Positions 48,067 through 56,695 of a DNA stretch of 64,000 bases are shown piece by piece. Where the stretch lies: positions 806,001-870,000 of the forward strand of contig CAWHMD010000002.1 in the NCBI GenBank assembly GCA_963830385.1, written 5' to 3'. The translations under genes and the position numbers were made by a program. The notes beneath the pieces were generated by a model. It was not told the origin of the DNA, did not search any database, and was given only the letters and a program-made list of their open reading frames with translations. Each line of letters opens with the position of its first letter. The stretch's first letter is position 1. This DNA comes from Bog-532 sp963830385 (GTDB taxonomy: Bacteria > Actinomycetota > Actinomycetes > Streptosporangiales > Streptosporangiaceae).

Positions 48067-49002
48067 TCAGCCGTCGGCCAGGCTGGCCCGCAGCTGTTCG
48101 TAGGTGGGCGCCAGTTGCCGTAGCAGCCTGGCCACGGTGGTGTGGTCGCCGGTCACCAGCGGGTGCTGCAGCGCCCCGACGACCCGGGCCTGCTGATCGG
48201 CGAGGCCAGCGGCCCGTTCCCGGCCGATCGAGTCCAGGCAGGCGGCGGCGTCGGCCAGCCGGCGGGCGCCCACCCGGATCGCGAAGCGGGCCAGGTGATC
48301 GCGCTGACCGGGCTCCAGGCCGGCGTCAGCCATCTCAGCCAGGCGTTCCAGCGCCACCGCGCCGCCCACCGAGCCGGGCGGCAGCGGCCGGCTGGTGTCA
48401 CCGGCCAGCCAGCGCGCCGCGGCGGGCAGGGCCCGGCTCAGGGCCTCGGTCTCGCCGACGTGGTGGACCTGGTGGAAGCCGGCCCGGGCGATGAACGGTT
48501 CGGTGCTGTAGCCGATCGAGTCGGCCCGCCAGGCGGCGATGAAATCGCCGGCCGGCAAGGTCGCGTACGGATGACCGTGCGGATCGTGGAACCGGAGCAG
48601 GCCGTGCTCGGCCCCGATCACCACGACGTAGTGATCTGAACCGATCGGCGTCCCGGAGTCCGGGTGGTGCAGCAGCAGCCCGAACTCCATCGGCCCGGCC
48701 AGCACTGGGCGGCCTTCCCGGGCCTGACGCAACAACTCCCCGGCCTCCACCGGCGACCCGGCGCTGGTGCGCGCACAGGTCCAGCCGAGCAGCTCGATGG
48801 CGGCGTCGAGCCCGACTCCCGGGTCCCAGCCCAGCGGGCTGAAGAACGGCACCGTGCCGCCGAGGAGCGCCACCCCGAACGGCGAACCCGTCAGTACCTC
48901 GATCACCGCCGGGCTGGGCGCGGCCGGGCCGAGCACCATGGCCAGGCTGTTCGCGTAGCAGTACGGCCCGGAACCGATGTAGCGCACCGCCATGTCGAGC
49001 AT
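48067..49002 (-). CDS. BtrH_N-domain cysteine protein
   Basis: 311 residues, resembling the N-terminal domain of butirosin biosynthesis protein BtrH, a papain-like fold that transfers an acyl group from a carrier protein. The candidate cysteine is in GSGPYCYANSLAMVLG, histidine in GSDHYVVVIGAEHGLL and aspartate in RFHDPHGHPYATLP. The C-terminal 110 residues are helical. No aminoglycoside or carrier-protein genes are nearby, so the acceptor is unknown. ATG 49002 or ATG 48993 could be the start. Confidence 0.7.
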   Translation of the reverse strand: MLDMAVRYIGSGPYCYANSLAMVLGPAAPSPAVIEVLTGSPFGVALLGGTVPFFSPLGWDPGVGLDAAIELLGWTCARTSAGSPVEAGELLRQAREGRPVLAGPMEFGLLLHHPDSGTPIGSDHYVVVIGAEHGLLRFHDPHGHPYATLPAGDFIAAWRADSIGYSTEPFIARAGFHQVHHVGETEALSRALPAAARWLAGDTSRPLPPGSVGGAVALERLAEMADAGLEPGQRDHLARFAIRVGARRLADAAACLDSIGRERAAGLADQQARVVGALQHPLVTGDHTTVARLLRQLAPTYEQLRASLADG

Positions 49003-49062
49003 GGTGGCAAAATCCGGCCGGAATTTTCAACGCTCGATCCCGGCGGTAGCGCTGGAGGTCGC

Positions 49063-49920
49063 TCAGCCGGACACCCGGTCCGCCAGCAGGTCGCGGACGG
49101 TCCGCGGCTCGCGGCCGAGGAGCTCGGCCAGCAACGGGCCGGTACCGGCGAAACGGCCCTCGCGGGCGGCCACGTAGAAGCCAAGCAGGAACCGCGTCAT
49201 CTGCTCCGGGTGGCCGCTGGCGACCTGCGCGGCGACCCACTCCTCGTCGCCGGTGACCACCCGCCCGATGTCACGGCCGGTCAGCTCAGAGGCGATCCCG
49301 GCGATGTCGGTGAACGTCGGGGCGGCGCTCGCGGTGAGCGTCACTGGCCCGTCGAAGGCCCGGTCACCGGCCAGGATCACCGCCGCCGCCTCGGCCTCCT
49401 CAGCGCGTTCGGTCCAGGACACCGGGCCGGCGGCCGGGGTGGCGATCTCGCCGGTCTCGCGCCAGGGCCCGAGCAGCCAGTCCAGGCTGTGCGCGTAGAA
49501 GCCGTTGCGCAGGGAGGTCCAGGCGACCCCGGACTCAGCCAGCACCGCCTCGGCGGCGGCGTGGTTCTGGGCGGGGAAGAACGGGCTGTCCGGGCCGGTG
49601 TGCTGGTGGCTGGTGTAGAGGATCCGCTGGGCCCCGGCCTTGACGGCGGTCTCGACGCCGGCCCGGAGCTGGGCCGGCTGGTTGGCGTGGGGGTCGCTGG
49701 GCGAGACCAGCAGCACCTGATCGGCGCCCTCGAACGAGTCGAGCAACGCGGCCGGGTCCTCGTAGGAGCCGCGGCGGACCCGCACGCCGCGATCGGCGAA
49801 GTGCTGCGCCCTGGCCACGTCGCGCACGCTCACGCCAATCTGATCGGCGGGAACGAGGTCGAGCAGGTGCTCGACGGTGGCCCCGTTGAGAGCACCGGTG
49901 GCGCCGGTGATGACGATCAT
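49063..49920 (-). CDS. NmrA-like NAD(P)-binding oxidoreductase
   Basis: Atypical SDR of 285 residues with MIVITGATGALNGATVEHLL (NADP motif) and ADQVLLVSPSDPHANQPAQL, like QOR2/NmrA quinone or azo reductases. ATG 49920 follows GAAGGGCGG. It is divergent from a TetR gene with GTTATC half-sites in the 93-bp gap, so it is the likely regulated target. Confidence 0.83.
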   Translation of the reverse strand: MIVITGATGALNGATVEHLLDLVPADQIGVSVRDVARAQHFADRGVRVRRGSYEDPAALLDSFEGADQVLLVSPSDPHANQPAQLRAGVETAVKAGAQRILYTSHQHTGPDSPFFPAQNHAAAEAVLAESGVAWTSLRNGFYAHSLDWLLGPWRETGEIATPAAGPVSWTERAEEAEAAAVILAGDRAFDGPVTLTASAAPTFTDIAGIASELTGRDIGRVVTGDEEWVAAQVASGHPEQMTRFLLGFYVAAREGRFAGTGPLLAELLGREPRTVRDLLADRVSG

Positions 49921-49942
49921 GGGATGCCGCCCTTCGCTGCGC

Positions 49943-50013
49943 GTTATCAATGATTGAATAAAACGTTATCATTGGAAATGCATTGATAGCAAATCTCGGT
50001 TATCATCGATAAC
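49943..50013. promoter_or_regulatory. GTTATC operator array in the nmrA/tetR gap
   Basis: GTTATC occurs at 49943-49948, 49965-49970 and 49999-50004, the last forming a palindrome GTTATC-ATC-GATAAC (49999-50013) that ends at the base before the tetR ATG. The segment is AT-rich relative to its flanks. TetR regulators commonly repress a divergent gene through such sites. Confidence 0.65.
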
Positions 50014-50835
50014 ATGAGCGTGCGAGATCCCGTGTCACCCCGCGACCGGACCCGGGCCCAGCTGGTCGAGGTGGCCGCCCAGCTGCTGGCCGCGGAGGGG
50101 CCGGACGCGGTGACCACCCGCTCGGTCGCGCTCGCGGCCGGCGTGCAGGCACCGGCCATCTACCGCCTTTTCGGTGACAAGAACGGGCTGCTGGACGCCG
50201 TCGCCGCCCACGGGTTCGCGACCTATATGGCCAGCAAGCGTCCGGTCGACGCCGACGCCGATCCGGTGGAAAATCTGCGGGCCGGCTGGGAGTTGCACGT
50301 CGGCTTCGGGCTCGCCAACCCCGAGCTGTTCCGGCTCATGCACACGGCCCTGGGCACCCCGGCGGGCCGGGCCGCCACCGCGGCGGGCGCCACCGCCGGC
50401 GGCGAGGTCCTGAGGGCCCGGGTGCACCGGGTGGCCGCGGCGGGACGGCTGCGGGTGACCGAGCGCCGGGCGGCCGAGCTGATCCGGGCGGCCGGTACCG
50501 GCGTCGTGTTCACCCTGATCGACCAGCCCGAGGACGAGCGTGACGCCGGGCTGGCGGACACGGCCTGGGACTCGGTCTGCGCGGCCATCCTCGTGCCGGA
50601 GGAAGCCGGCGCCGTGACGGCCCCGGCCGGCCCGGCCGCCGCGGCCGTGACCCTGCGCGCGGCCTTGCCCGGCCTGACCGTTCTCTCCCCGGCCGAGCGC
50701 ACCCTGCTGGCCGACTGGCTGGACCGTATCGCCGGGTCGTTACCTCAGGCCGACGGGTCCGGGTCGGCATTCGTGACAGGGTCGTTGGAGATCAGCACCA
50801 CATTCCCGTCCGGATCGTCGACCATCGTCGCGTAG
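50014..50835 (+). CDS. TetR-family repressor, 3' end overlapping a VOC gene
   Basis: The N-terminal helix-turn-helix is RAQLVEVAAQLLAAEGPDAV, TTRSVALAAGVQAPAIYRLF, as in all TetR proteins. A typical C-terminal domain appears to end near LLADWLDRIAGSLPQ (about 50750). The frame then runs 30 further residues antisense to the VOC gene, ending at 50835, a 91-bp overlap suggesting loss of the original stop. ATG 50014 directly follows an operator palindrome, so the transcript may be leaderless or the protein may block its own start. Confidence 0.8.
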   Translation: MSVRDPVSPRDRTRAQLVEVAAQLLAAEGPDAVTTRSVALAAGVQAPAIYRLFGDKNGLLDAVAAHGFATYMASKRPVDADADPVENLRAGWELHVGFGLANPELFRLMHTALGTPAGRAATAAGATAGGEVLRARVHRVAAAGRLRVTERRAAELIRAAGTGVVFTLIDQPEDERDAGLADTAWDSVCAAILVPEEAGAVTAPAGPAAAAVTLRAALPGLTVLSPAERTLLADWLDRIAGSLPQADGSGSAFVTGSLEISTTFPSGSSTIVA

Positions 50836-51161
50836 GGCCCGATGATGTGCCCGGGCGCCGTTCTTCCGTGGTGGCCGGCGGACGTGAGCCTGGTCCAAAC
50901 AGCGTCGACCGACGCGTCGTCATCGACCAGGAACTCCATGACCTGCTGGTAGCCGTGGTCCGGGCGAGTCCAGCCGGTGTCGAAGCGCTGGGCCAGCTCG
51001 TCCGTGATGAAGATGATCGTGACCCCGTTGCCCATCCGGTAGATCGAGACGGGCCGGCCAGGAAGCGGATCGGGGACGTCGAGGCCGAGCAGGCGGTAGA
51101 ACCCGATCGATCGCTGGAGATCACGAGCGTAGATCACCATCATTCCGAACCGGATGTTCAT
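50745..51161 (-). CDS. VOC-family (glyoxalase-like) protein
   Basis: A 138-residue vicinal-oxygen-chelate protein: MNIRFGMMVIYARDLQRSIG, FYRLLGLDVPDP, and ATMVDDPDGNVVLISNDP. ATG 51161 has GGAGGGTGAC well spaced upstream. It diverges from a MarR gene across about 110 bp, suggesting regulation by it, and its 3' end overlaps the TetR frame. Confidence 0.8.
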   Translation of the reverse strand: MNIRFGMMVIYARDLQRSIGFYRLLGLDVPDPLPGRPVSIYRMGNGVTIIFITDELAQRFDTGWTRPDHGYQQVMEFLVDDDASVDAVWTRLTSAGHHGRTAPGHIIGPYATMVDDPDGNVVLISNDPVTNADPDPSA

Positions 51162-51245
51162 GCTGTCACCCTCCGGTGAGTTCTGCTCGCCCACGGTCCG
51201 GTAGAAGTGGTGTCAATGCGGGAAACCGAATCGTTTGTCACGGGA

Positions 51246-51265
51246 TATAATCTACGTTGGTAGAT
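51246..51265 (+). promoter_or_regulatory. marR -10 box fused to a palindromic operator
   Basis: A perfect TATAAT (51246-51251) overlaps the inverted repeat ATCTAC-GTTG-GTAGAT (51250-51265). This would place the transcript start inside the palindrome, allowing autorepression by the MarR product. No clear -35 was found. Confidence 0.6.
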
Positions 51266-51271
51266 GAATTG

Positions 51272-51724
51272 ATGGCAAGGGGCGATGACGCCGGGGATGA
51301 CCTCGGCGCCGTCTTTGCCCGCCTGCTCGGGGTCATCGGCGAGCGCGAGGCCCCGATCCTCGCGGCGCACGGCCTGACGATGTGGGAGTACGTCATCCTC
51401 GTCCCGCTCGTGGGCCAGCCCGGCATGACCCAGAAGGAACTCGCGCGCCGGAGCCGCCGCGACCCCACCCGCCTGATCGGCAATCTCGACGCGCTGGAAG
51501 AACGGGCGCTGATCACCCGGGAGGTGGACGGGGCGGATCGCCGGCGGCGAACCGTGCGTCTCACCGGCCGGGGACACGAGGTCGTCCGCGATACCCGGCG
51601 CGCGATCAGGGCGATGGAGGCCGAGCTGCTCGGGGTCCTGCCGCCCGGCGATCAGGCCGCCCTTCGGCAGAATCTCGCGGCGACGCTGCGCAGCCTGCGC
51701 GAGCGCGGCTGGGAGCAAACCTGA
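51272..51724 (+). CDS. MarR-family transcriptional regulator
   Basis: Winged-helix regulator of 150 residues. LTMWEYVILVPLVGQPGMTQ and KELARRSRRDPTRLIGNLDA form the DNA-reading helices, and ITREVDGADRRRRTVRLTG the wing. TTG 51257 is an upstream alternative start but lies inside the palindrome and at the predicted transcript start, so I prefer ATG 51272. It lacks a ribosome-binding site, consistent with a very short leader. Candidate targets are the divergent VOC gene and itself. Confidence 0.82.
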   Translation: MARGDDAGDDLGAVFARLLGVIGEREAPILAAHGLTMWEYVILVPLVGQPGMTQKELARRSRRDPTRLIGNLDALEERALITREVDGADRRRRTVRLTGRGHEVVRDTRRAIRAMEAELLGVLPPGDQAALRQNLAATLRSLRERGWEQT

Positions 51725-51821
51725 ACCAGTGGTGTGCGGCGTGGGCGCGGCCGCCGCCGGGAGCCGGACGGGTGCTGGCCCTGGCCGGGAGGCCAGGGCC
51801 AGCGGAAGCAGGGACGCGGGG

Positions 51822-52637
51822 TCAGGCGGCGCGCTTGTAGGCGCGGACGGCGAGGGGGGCGAAGACGATGAAGATGCCGGCCAGCCAGGCGATGCTCTTC
51901 CAGAGCGGGGTCGCGATCGGGCCGCCGAGGGCCATGGCCCGCATCGCGTCGATGGTGAACGTGATGGGCTGGTTGTTGGCGAAGGCCTGGAGCCAGCCGG
52001 GCATGGTCGCGATCGGCACGAAGGCGGAGCTGAGGAAGGTGATCGGGAACAGCCAGATCAGGCCGAACGCCTGCACCGACTCCTCGTCGCCGATGGCCAG
52101 GCCGGTGAAGGCGGCGATGCAGCAGCAGGCGATGCCGAGCACGATGGCCAGCACGACCATGCCGATGGCCGGGCCGACGCCGTTGCTGAAGCGGAAGCCG
52201 ACCGCGTAGCCGACGCCGATGACGATGAGGATCGTGACCGTCATCCGGACGGTGTCGGCCAGGAGCCGCCCCCCCAGCACCGCGGACCGGGCCATCGGCA
52301 TGGACCGGAACCGGTCGATGACCCCCTTCTTCAGCTCCTGGGCCAGCGAGATCGCGGTGCCGAAGCAGGCGAAGGCCGCGGTCTGGCCGAGGATGCCTGG
52401 CATCAGGAAGTTGACGTAACCGCCGGGCGTGTCGACTTTGATCGCGCCGCCGAACACGTAGCGGAACATCAACACGAACATGACCGGCTGGATGACGGTG
52501 AACACGATGTAGGCCGGGACCCGGGCCCAGACCAGCAGGTTGCGCTTGCTGATGGTGAGCGTGTCGCTGAGCGCCCAGCGGGCCCGGGTGAACAGGCCGG
52601 GCGCGCCCTGCGGGGGGTGGATGGCGATCGCGGTCAT
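51822..52637 (-). CDS. ABC-2 type transporter permease (DrrB-like)
   Basis: Six-helix membrane protein of 271 residues: RNLLVWARVPAYIVFTVIQP near the start, LMFRYVFGGAI, and AFGLIWLFPITFLSSAFVP. It resembles the daunorubicin-resistance permease DrrB and pairs with the ATPase upstream, overlapping it by four bases. The likely role is export of a drug or lipid. Confidence 0.9.
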   Translation of the reverse strand: MTAIAIHPPQGAPGLFTRARWALSDTLTISKRNLLVWARVPAYIVFTVIQPVMFVLMFRYVFGGAIKVDTPGGYVNFLMPGILGQTAAFACFGTAISLAQELKKGVIDRFRSMPMARSAVLGGRLLADTVRMTVTILIVIGVGYAVGFRFSNGVGPAIGMVVLAIVLGIACCCIAAFTGLAIGDEESVQAFGLIWLFPITFLSSAFVPIATMPGWLQAFANNQPITFTIDAMRAMALGGPIATPLWKSIAWLAGIFIVFAPLAVRAYKRAA

Positions 52638-53683
52638 GATGACGTTGCCCTCTCGACGTTCTCGGCGCCCTGCGAACTCTTGCGGCGGCCGCGGCGGCGC
52701 TTGCCGCCCTCATCCGTGTCCTCTTCTTCGGCGGCGTGGCCGGTCAGGGCCAGGAACACGTCGTCCAGCGACGGCCGCCGCAGGCCCAGCCCGCTGGTCT
52801 CGATCCCGGCGTCGTCCAGGCTGCGGACCGACTGGATCAGTGCGTCGGAGCCGTTGATGCCGACCGGCACGCTGACCACGCCGGTGCCCTCGTCCACGTG
52901 CGGCTCACCCTCGGCCAGCTTGGCCACGGCCGCGACGGCGTCGTTGACCCGGGGGCGGTCGGGGACCGTGAACTCCAGCACGTCCCCGCCGACCCGGCCC
53001 TTGAGCTCGGTCGAGGTGCCGGCCGCGATGACCTCGCCGTGGTCGATGACCACGATCTCGTTGGCCAGCTCGTCCGCCTCGTCCAGGTACTGGGTGGTGA
53101 GCAGCAGGGTGGTGCCGCCGGCCACCAGCGAGCGGATGACCTCCCACATGCCCAGCCGGGACCGCGGGTCGAGCCCGGTGGTGGGCTCGTCCAGGAACAG
53201 CACCTGAGGCTGGCCGACCAGGCTGGCGGCCAGGTCCAGGCGGCGCTGCATGCCACCGGAATAGGTCTTGGCGGCCCGGTCGGCCGCGTCGTCCAGGCCG
53301 AACTGCTCCAGCAACTCGGTCGCGCGGGCCTTGGAGGCCGCCCGTCCCAGGTGGTACAGCCGACCGATGATCTCCAGGTTCTCCCGGCCGGTGAGCTCGA
53401 TCTGAATGGCGGCCGACTGGCCGGCCAGGCCGATCGACCGGCGGACCGCGCTGGCCTCCTTGACCACGTCGTGGCCCTCGACCAGCGCGCGGCCCCCGTC
53501 CGGCCGCAACAGCGTGGTCAGGATGCGTACGGCGGTGGTCTTGCCCGCGCCGTTGGGGCCCAGCACCCCGAGAACCGTCCCGCGTGGCACCGACAAGTCG
53601 ATGCCACGCAGTGCGTGCACGTCGCCGAATGATTTCGTCAGACCCTCGACAAGAATCGCCGGCCCGGCAAAACTCTGTTCCAC
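52634..53683 (-). CDS. ABC exporter ATP-binding protein (DrrA-like)
   Basis: ATPase of 349 residues: Walker A GPNGAGKTT, signature YSGGMQRRLDLAASL, Walker B VLFLDEPTTGLD and LTTQYLDEADELANEIVVID, the D-loop region typical of DrrA. The C-terminal 100 residues carry the DrrA-type extension ending in a basic stretch GGKRRRGRRKS. The start is GTG 53683. It is coupled to the permease. No antibiotic biosynthesis genes adjoin, so the substrate is unknown. Confidence 0.92.
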   Translation of the reverse strand: MEQSFAGPAILVEGLTKSFGDVHALRGIDLSVPRGTVLGVLGPNGAGKTTAVRILTTLLRPDGGRALVEGHDVVKEASAVRRSIGLAGQSAAIQIELTGRENLEIIGRLYHLGRAASKARATELLEQFGLDDAADRAAKTYSGGMQRRLDLAASLVGQPQVLFLDEPTTGLDPRSRLGMWEVIRSLVAGGTTLLLTTQYLDEADELANEIVVIDHGEVIAAGTSTELKGRVGGDVLEFTVPDRPRVNDAVAAVAKLAEGEPHVDEGTGVVSVPVGINGSDALIQSVRSLDDAGIETSGLGLRRPSLDDVFLALTGHAAEEEDTDEGGKRRRGRRKSSQGAENVERATSS

Positions 53684-53898
53684 GTCACTGCCTCCCGCGT
53701 GACTCCGGACGTCCGCGCCCGGGTGCCACGAACCTATCGCCAGCCCCGGGCACCACGCGAACGAAAAACCGTCCCTGGCAGCCTGCCTGTGGGGTATGAC
53801 GAAATGACCCGCCGGAACTCATCGCCCTGTTTCTTATGATGCCGGTGTGACTGATGGGGCCAGTGTGACGCGTGGGGTGGTGCGGGGGCGGGCTGGGC

Positions 53899-53922
53899 GG
53901 CCGCCGGAGCTGGGCGGCGGCC
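53899..53922 (-). terminator. Hairpin downstream of hutI
   Basis: GGCCGCC (53899-53905) pairs with GGCGGCC (53916-53922) across a ten-base loop, 18 bp past the hutI stop. It could end the transporter-hut transcript. No T-tract. Confidence 0.35.
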
Positions 53923-53939
53923 GGACTGGCGGCGAGCGG

Positions 53940-55144
53940 TCAGCCGGGCAGCAGGTCGGGGCGGGCGGCGACCAGGCGGCCCTCGCGCCAGACGGCGGCG
54001 GTGAGGGGGACGCCGGGGCGGTAGGCCAGGTAGGCGTGGGACGGGGCGTCGAGCATGAGCAGGTCGGCGCGGGCGCCGACGCCGAGGTGGCCGACGTCGG
54101 TACGGCGCAGGGCGCGGGCGCCGCCAGCGGTGGCTGACCAGACCGCTTCCTCGGTGGTCAGGTGCATCTCGCGGACCGCCAGGGCCACGCACAGGGCCAT
54201 GCTCGAGGTGAAACAGGAGCCCGGGTTGCAGTCGGTCGCCAGGGCCACGGTGGCCCCGGCCGCCAGCAGCCCGCGGGCGTCCGGGTAGGGCTGGCGGCAG
54301 GAGAACTCGACCGCGGGCAGCAGCGTGGCGACGGTGGACGAGGAGGCCAGCGCCTCCACGTCGTCGACGGTCAGGAACGTGCAGTGATCGGCCGAGGCCG
54401 CCCCGGCCGCCACCGCGACCTGGACGCCGGGGCCGGGGCCGAGCTGGCCGGCGTGGACCCGGGCGAGCAGGCCGCGGGCCTGGCCGGCGGCCAGGATGCG
54501 GGCCGTCTCCGCGCCGTCGAACGCGTCCCGCTCGCAGAACACGTCGATCCAGCGGGCGTAGGGGGCGCAGGCCTCCAGCATCGGGCCGCAGACCAGGTCC
54601 ACGTAGCCGGCCCGGTCGCCCTCGTACTCGGGCGGCACCACGTGCGCCCCCAGGTAGGTGACCTCGGGGGTGACCTCGGCGGCCAGCAGCAGGCTGCGGG
54701 CCTCGTCGGGCACGGTCAGCCCGTAGCCGGACTTGCACTCGAAGGTGGTGGTCCCCTGGCGGGCCATCTCGTCGGCCAGCCGCCGCAGGTTGGCCCGGAG
54801 CGTCACGTCGGAGGCGGCCCGGGTGGCGGCGACCGTGGTCCTGATGCCGCCCGCCTGGTACGGCTGGCCGGCCATGCGGGCCGCGAACTCGGCGCCCCGC
54901 TCGCCCGCGAACACCAGGTGGGCGTGGGAGTCGACGAAGCCGGGCAGCACCGCCCGGCCGCGGGCGTCGACGATGTCGTCGGCGGCGGGGGCCTGGCTGG
55001 CGGGACCGGTCCAGGCCACCCGGCCGTCGTCGATGACCACCGCGGCCGCGGTCTGGGCCGCGAACGGGCCGGGCCGGCGGCGGAGCCGTGCTCCACGGAA
55101 GCGTTGGTGACCAGCTCCCCGATGTTGGTGATCAGTGTGCTCAT
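53940..55144 (-). pseudogene. hutI: Imidazolonepropionase with N-terminal frameshift
   Basis: HutI hydrolyses imidazolone propionate to formiminoglutamate. The conserved start STLITNIGELVTN is at ATG 55144, 12 bp after hutF. After about 20 codons the frame drifts (SAAGPARSRPRP), while the protein continues in another frame from about 55070 (GPFAAQTAAAVVIDDGRVAW). That second frame has the metal motifs DSHAHLVFAG, TTTFECKSGYGL, HAGQLGPG, ADHCTF and ATDCNPGS and is intact to 53940, but it has no start codon of its own near the junction. One inserted or deleted base in the CCG/GGCCC repeats explains it. It could be a sequencing error or a real lesion. Confidence 0.8.
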
Positions 55145-55156
55145 GGTGGCCGCCGG

Positions 55157-56695
55157 TCAGGTTGCCGCGAGGACGGCGCGGATGGAGGTGGACAGCTCGG
55201 CCGCCACGTCGGGGATCAGCAGGTGGCGGTGGTCGCGGACCACGTCCCGGCCGCCGGTCACCACGTGCCGGACGTCGGCCGCGGTGGCCGCGTAGATCAC
55301 CCGGTCGAGCGCGGCCCCGGTATCGGCGCCGGCCAGCCGGGGCGTGTCCAGGCCGACGGTGACCAGGTCGGCCAGGGCGCCGGGGGTGATCTGGCCCGCG
55401 TCCGCCCAGCCCAGGCAGGCGTGCCCGCCGTGGGTGGCGATGCGGGCCAGCTCGGCCGGGCCGAAGTGCACCCGCTGCCGGGTGGCCAGCCGTTGCGACC
55501 AGTCCAGCCAGCGGGCCTCGGCCAGCAGGTCGATGGCGGCCTGGCTGTCGCTGCCGAGGCTGAGCGGGGCGCCGGCCGCGGCCAGGGCCGGGGCCGGCCC
55601 GATCCCGTCGGCCAGGTCGGCCTCGGTGGTCGGGCACAGGCAGCAGGTGGTCTGGGTCGCGCCCAGCAGATCGATGTCGGCCGGGGTGAGGTGGGTGGCG
55701 TGCACCATCGTGCTGCGCGGCCCGAGCACGCCGGCCTCGTGAAACACCTGGGTGGGGGTGCGCCCGTAGGCGGCCAGGGCGTCCTCGTTCTCGGCCGGCT
55801 GCTCCGACAGGTGCGCGTGGACCGGCGCGGCCAGCCGGTGCGACAAGGCCATGATCTCCGGCATCTGGTCCGGCGGGACCGCCCGCACCGAGTGGATCGC
55901 GGCGCCGATCCGGGCGCCGGGGGCGAGCAGGCCGTGCTCGCCCGGGCTGAGCGCGGCCACCCGCTCGGCCCAGCGGGCGGAGTCGCCGTCCCCGAACCGG
56001 AGCTGGACGCCGGCCAGCGGCCGCGGGGTGCCGTCGGGGTCCACCCCGGCGGCCAGGTAACAGGTGTCCAGCAGGGTGATCCGCAGGCCCGCGTCGGCCG
56101 CCGCCCGCAACAGCGCCCAGGTCATCTCGTTGGGGTCGGCGTACGGCTGGCCGCCCGGCTCGTGGTGGACGTAGTGGAACTCGCCCACGCAGGTGACGCC
56201 GGCCAGCGCCATCTCGGCGTAGACCGCCCGGGCGAGCGCGTAGTAGCGGTCCGGGTCCAGCCCGGCCGCCAGCCGGTACATCTGCTCGCGCCAGGTCCAG
56301 AACGTGCCCTGGTCGGCCTGGACGATCCCGCGCAGGCCGCGGTGGAACGCGTGCGAGTGCGCGTTGGCCAGCCCGGGCAGGGTCAGCCCGGCCAGGTGGG
56401 TGGTACCGGGGGGCACGGTGCGGCCCGGGACCTCGGCGGTGACGGCGGTGAACCGGTCCCCCGCGGCCTCGATCAGCACGTCGGGCCGGACGCCCGCCCC
56501 CGGCAGCCAGGCCAGCTCGGCGTGCCAGTGCCGGGTGGGCCGGTCAGCGCCCGCGTCCGGATCCGGGCCGGGGCGTGCGGGACCGGTCGAGCCGGGCGGC
56601 CCGGCCGTGGGCACCGGTGGCCCGTGCCCGCCGCGGCCGGGCCCGGCCGCGGCGGGCCCGTGCGGAGCGTGCCCGGCCCGCCCTGGACCCTTCAT
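55157..56695 (-). CDS. hutF: Formimidoylglutamate deiminase
   Basis: Amidohydrolase that deaminates N-formimino-glutamate to N-formyl-glutamate. Zinc and catalytic motifs: GLANAHSHAFHRGLRGIVQ, GEFHYVHHEP, APVHAHLSEQPAENEDAL, HATHLTPADI and SLGSDSQAAIDLLAE. ATG 56695 overlaps the hutU stop (ATGA), so translation is coupled. Residues 1-55 are Gly/Pro/His-rich low complexity ahead of the conserved HWHAELAWLPGAG. This route normally needs N-formylglutamate deformylase (HutG), which I do not find in the window. Confidence 0.92.
   Translation of the reverse strand: MKGPGRAGHAPHGPAAAGPGRGGHGPPVPTAGPPGSTGPARPGPDPDAGADRPTRHWHAELAWLPGAGVRPDVLIEAAGDRFTAVTAEVPGRTVPPGTTHLAGLTLPGLANAHSHAFHRGLRGIVQADQGTFWTWREQMYRLAAGLDPDRYYALARAVYAEMALAGVTCVGEFHYVHHEPGGQPYADPNEMTWALLRAAADAGLRITLLDTCYLAAGVDPDGTPRPLAGVQLRFGDGDSARWAERVAALSPGEHGLLAPGARIGAAIHSVRAVPPDQMPEIMALSHRLAAPVHAHLSEQPAENEDALAAYGRTPTQVFHEAGVLGPRSTMVHATHLTPADIDLLGATQTTCCLCPTTEADLADGIGPAPALAAAGAPLSLGSDSQAAIDLLAEARWLDWSQRLATRQRVHFGPAELARIATHGGHACLGWADAGQITPGALADLVTVGLDTPRLAGADTGAALDRVIYAATAADVRHVVTGGRDVVRDHRHLLIPDVAAELSTSIRAVLAAT

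Noticed and set aside
53940..55637. Single 565-codon frame taken as one protein covering hutI
   Set aside because: Only the part after about 55070 is HutI; the earlier part is antisense-like sequence overlapping hutF in another frame.
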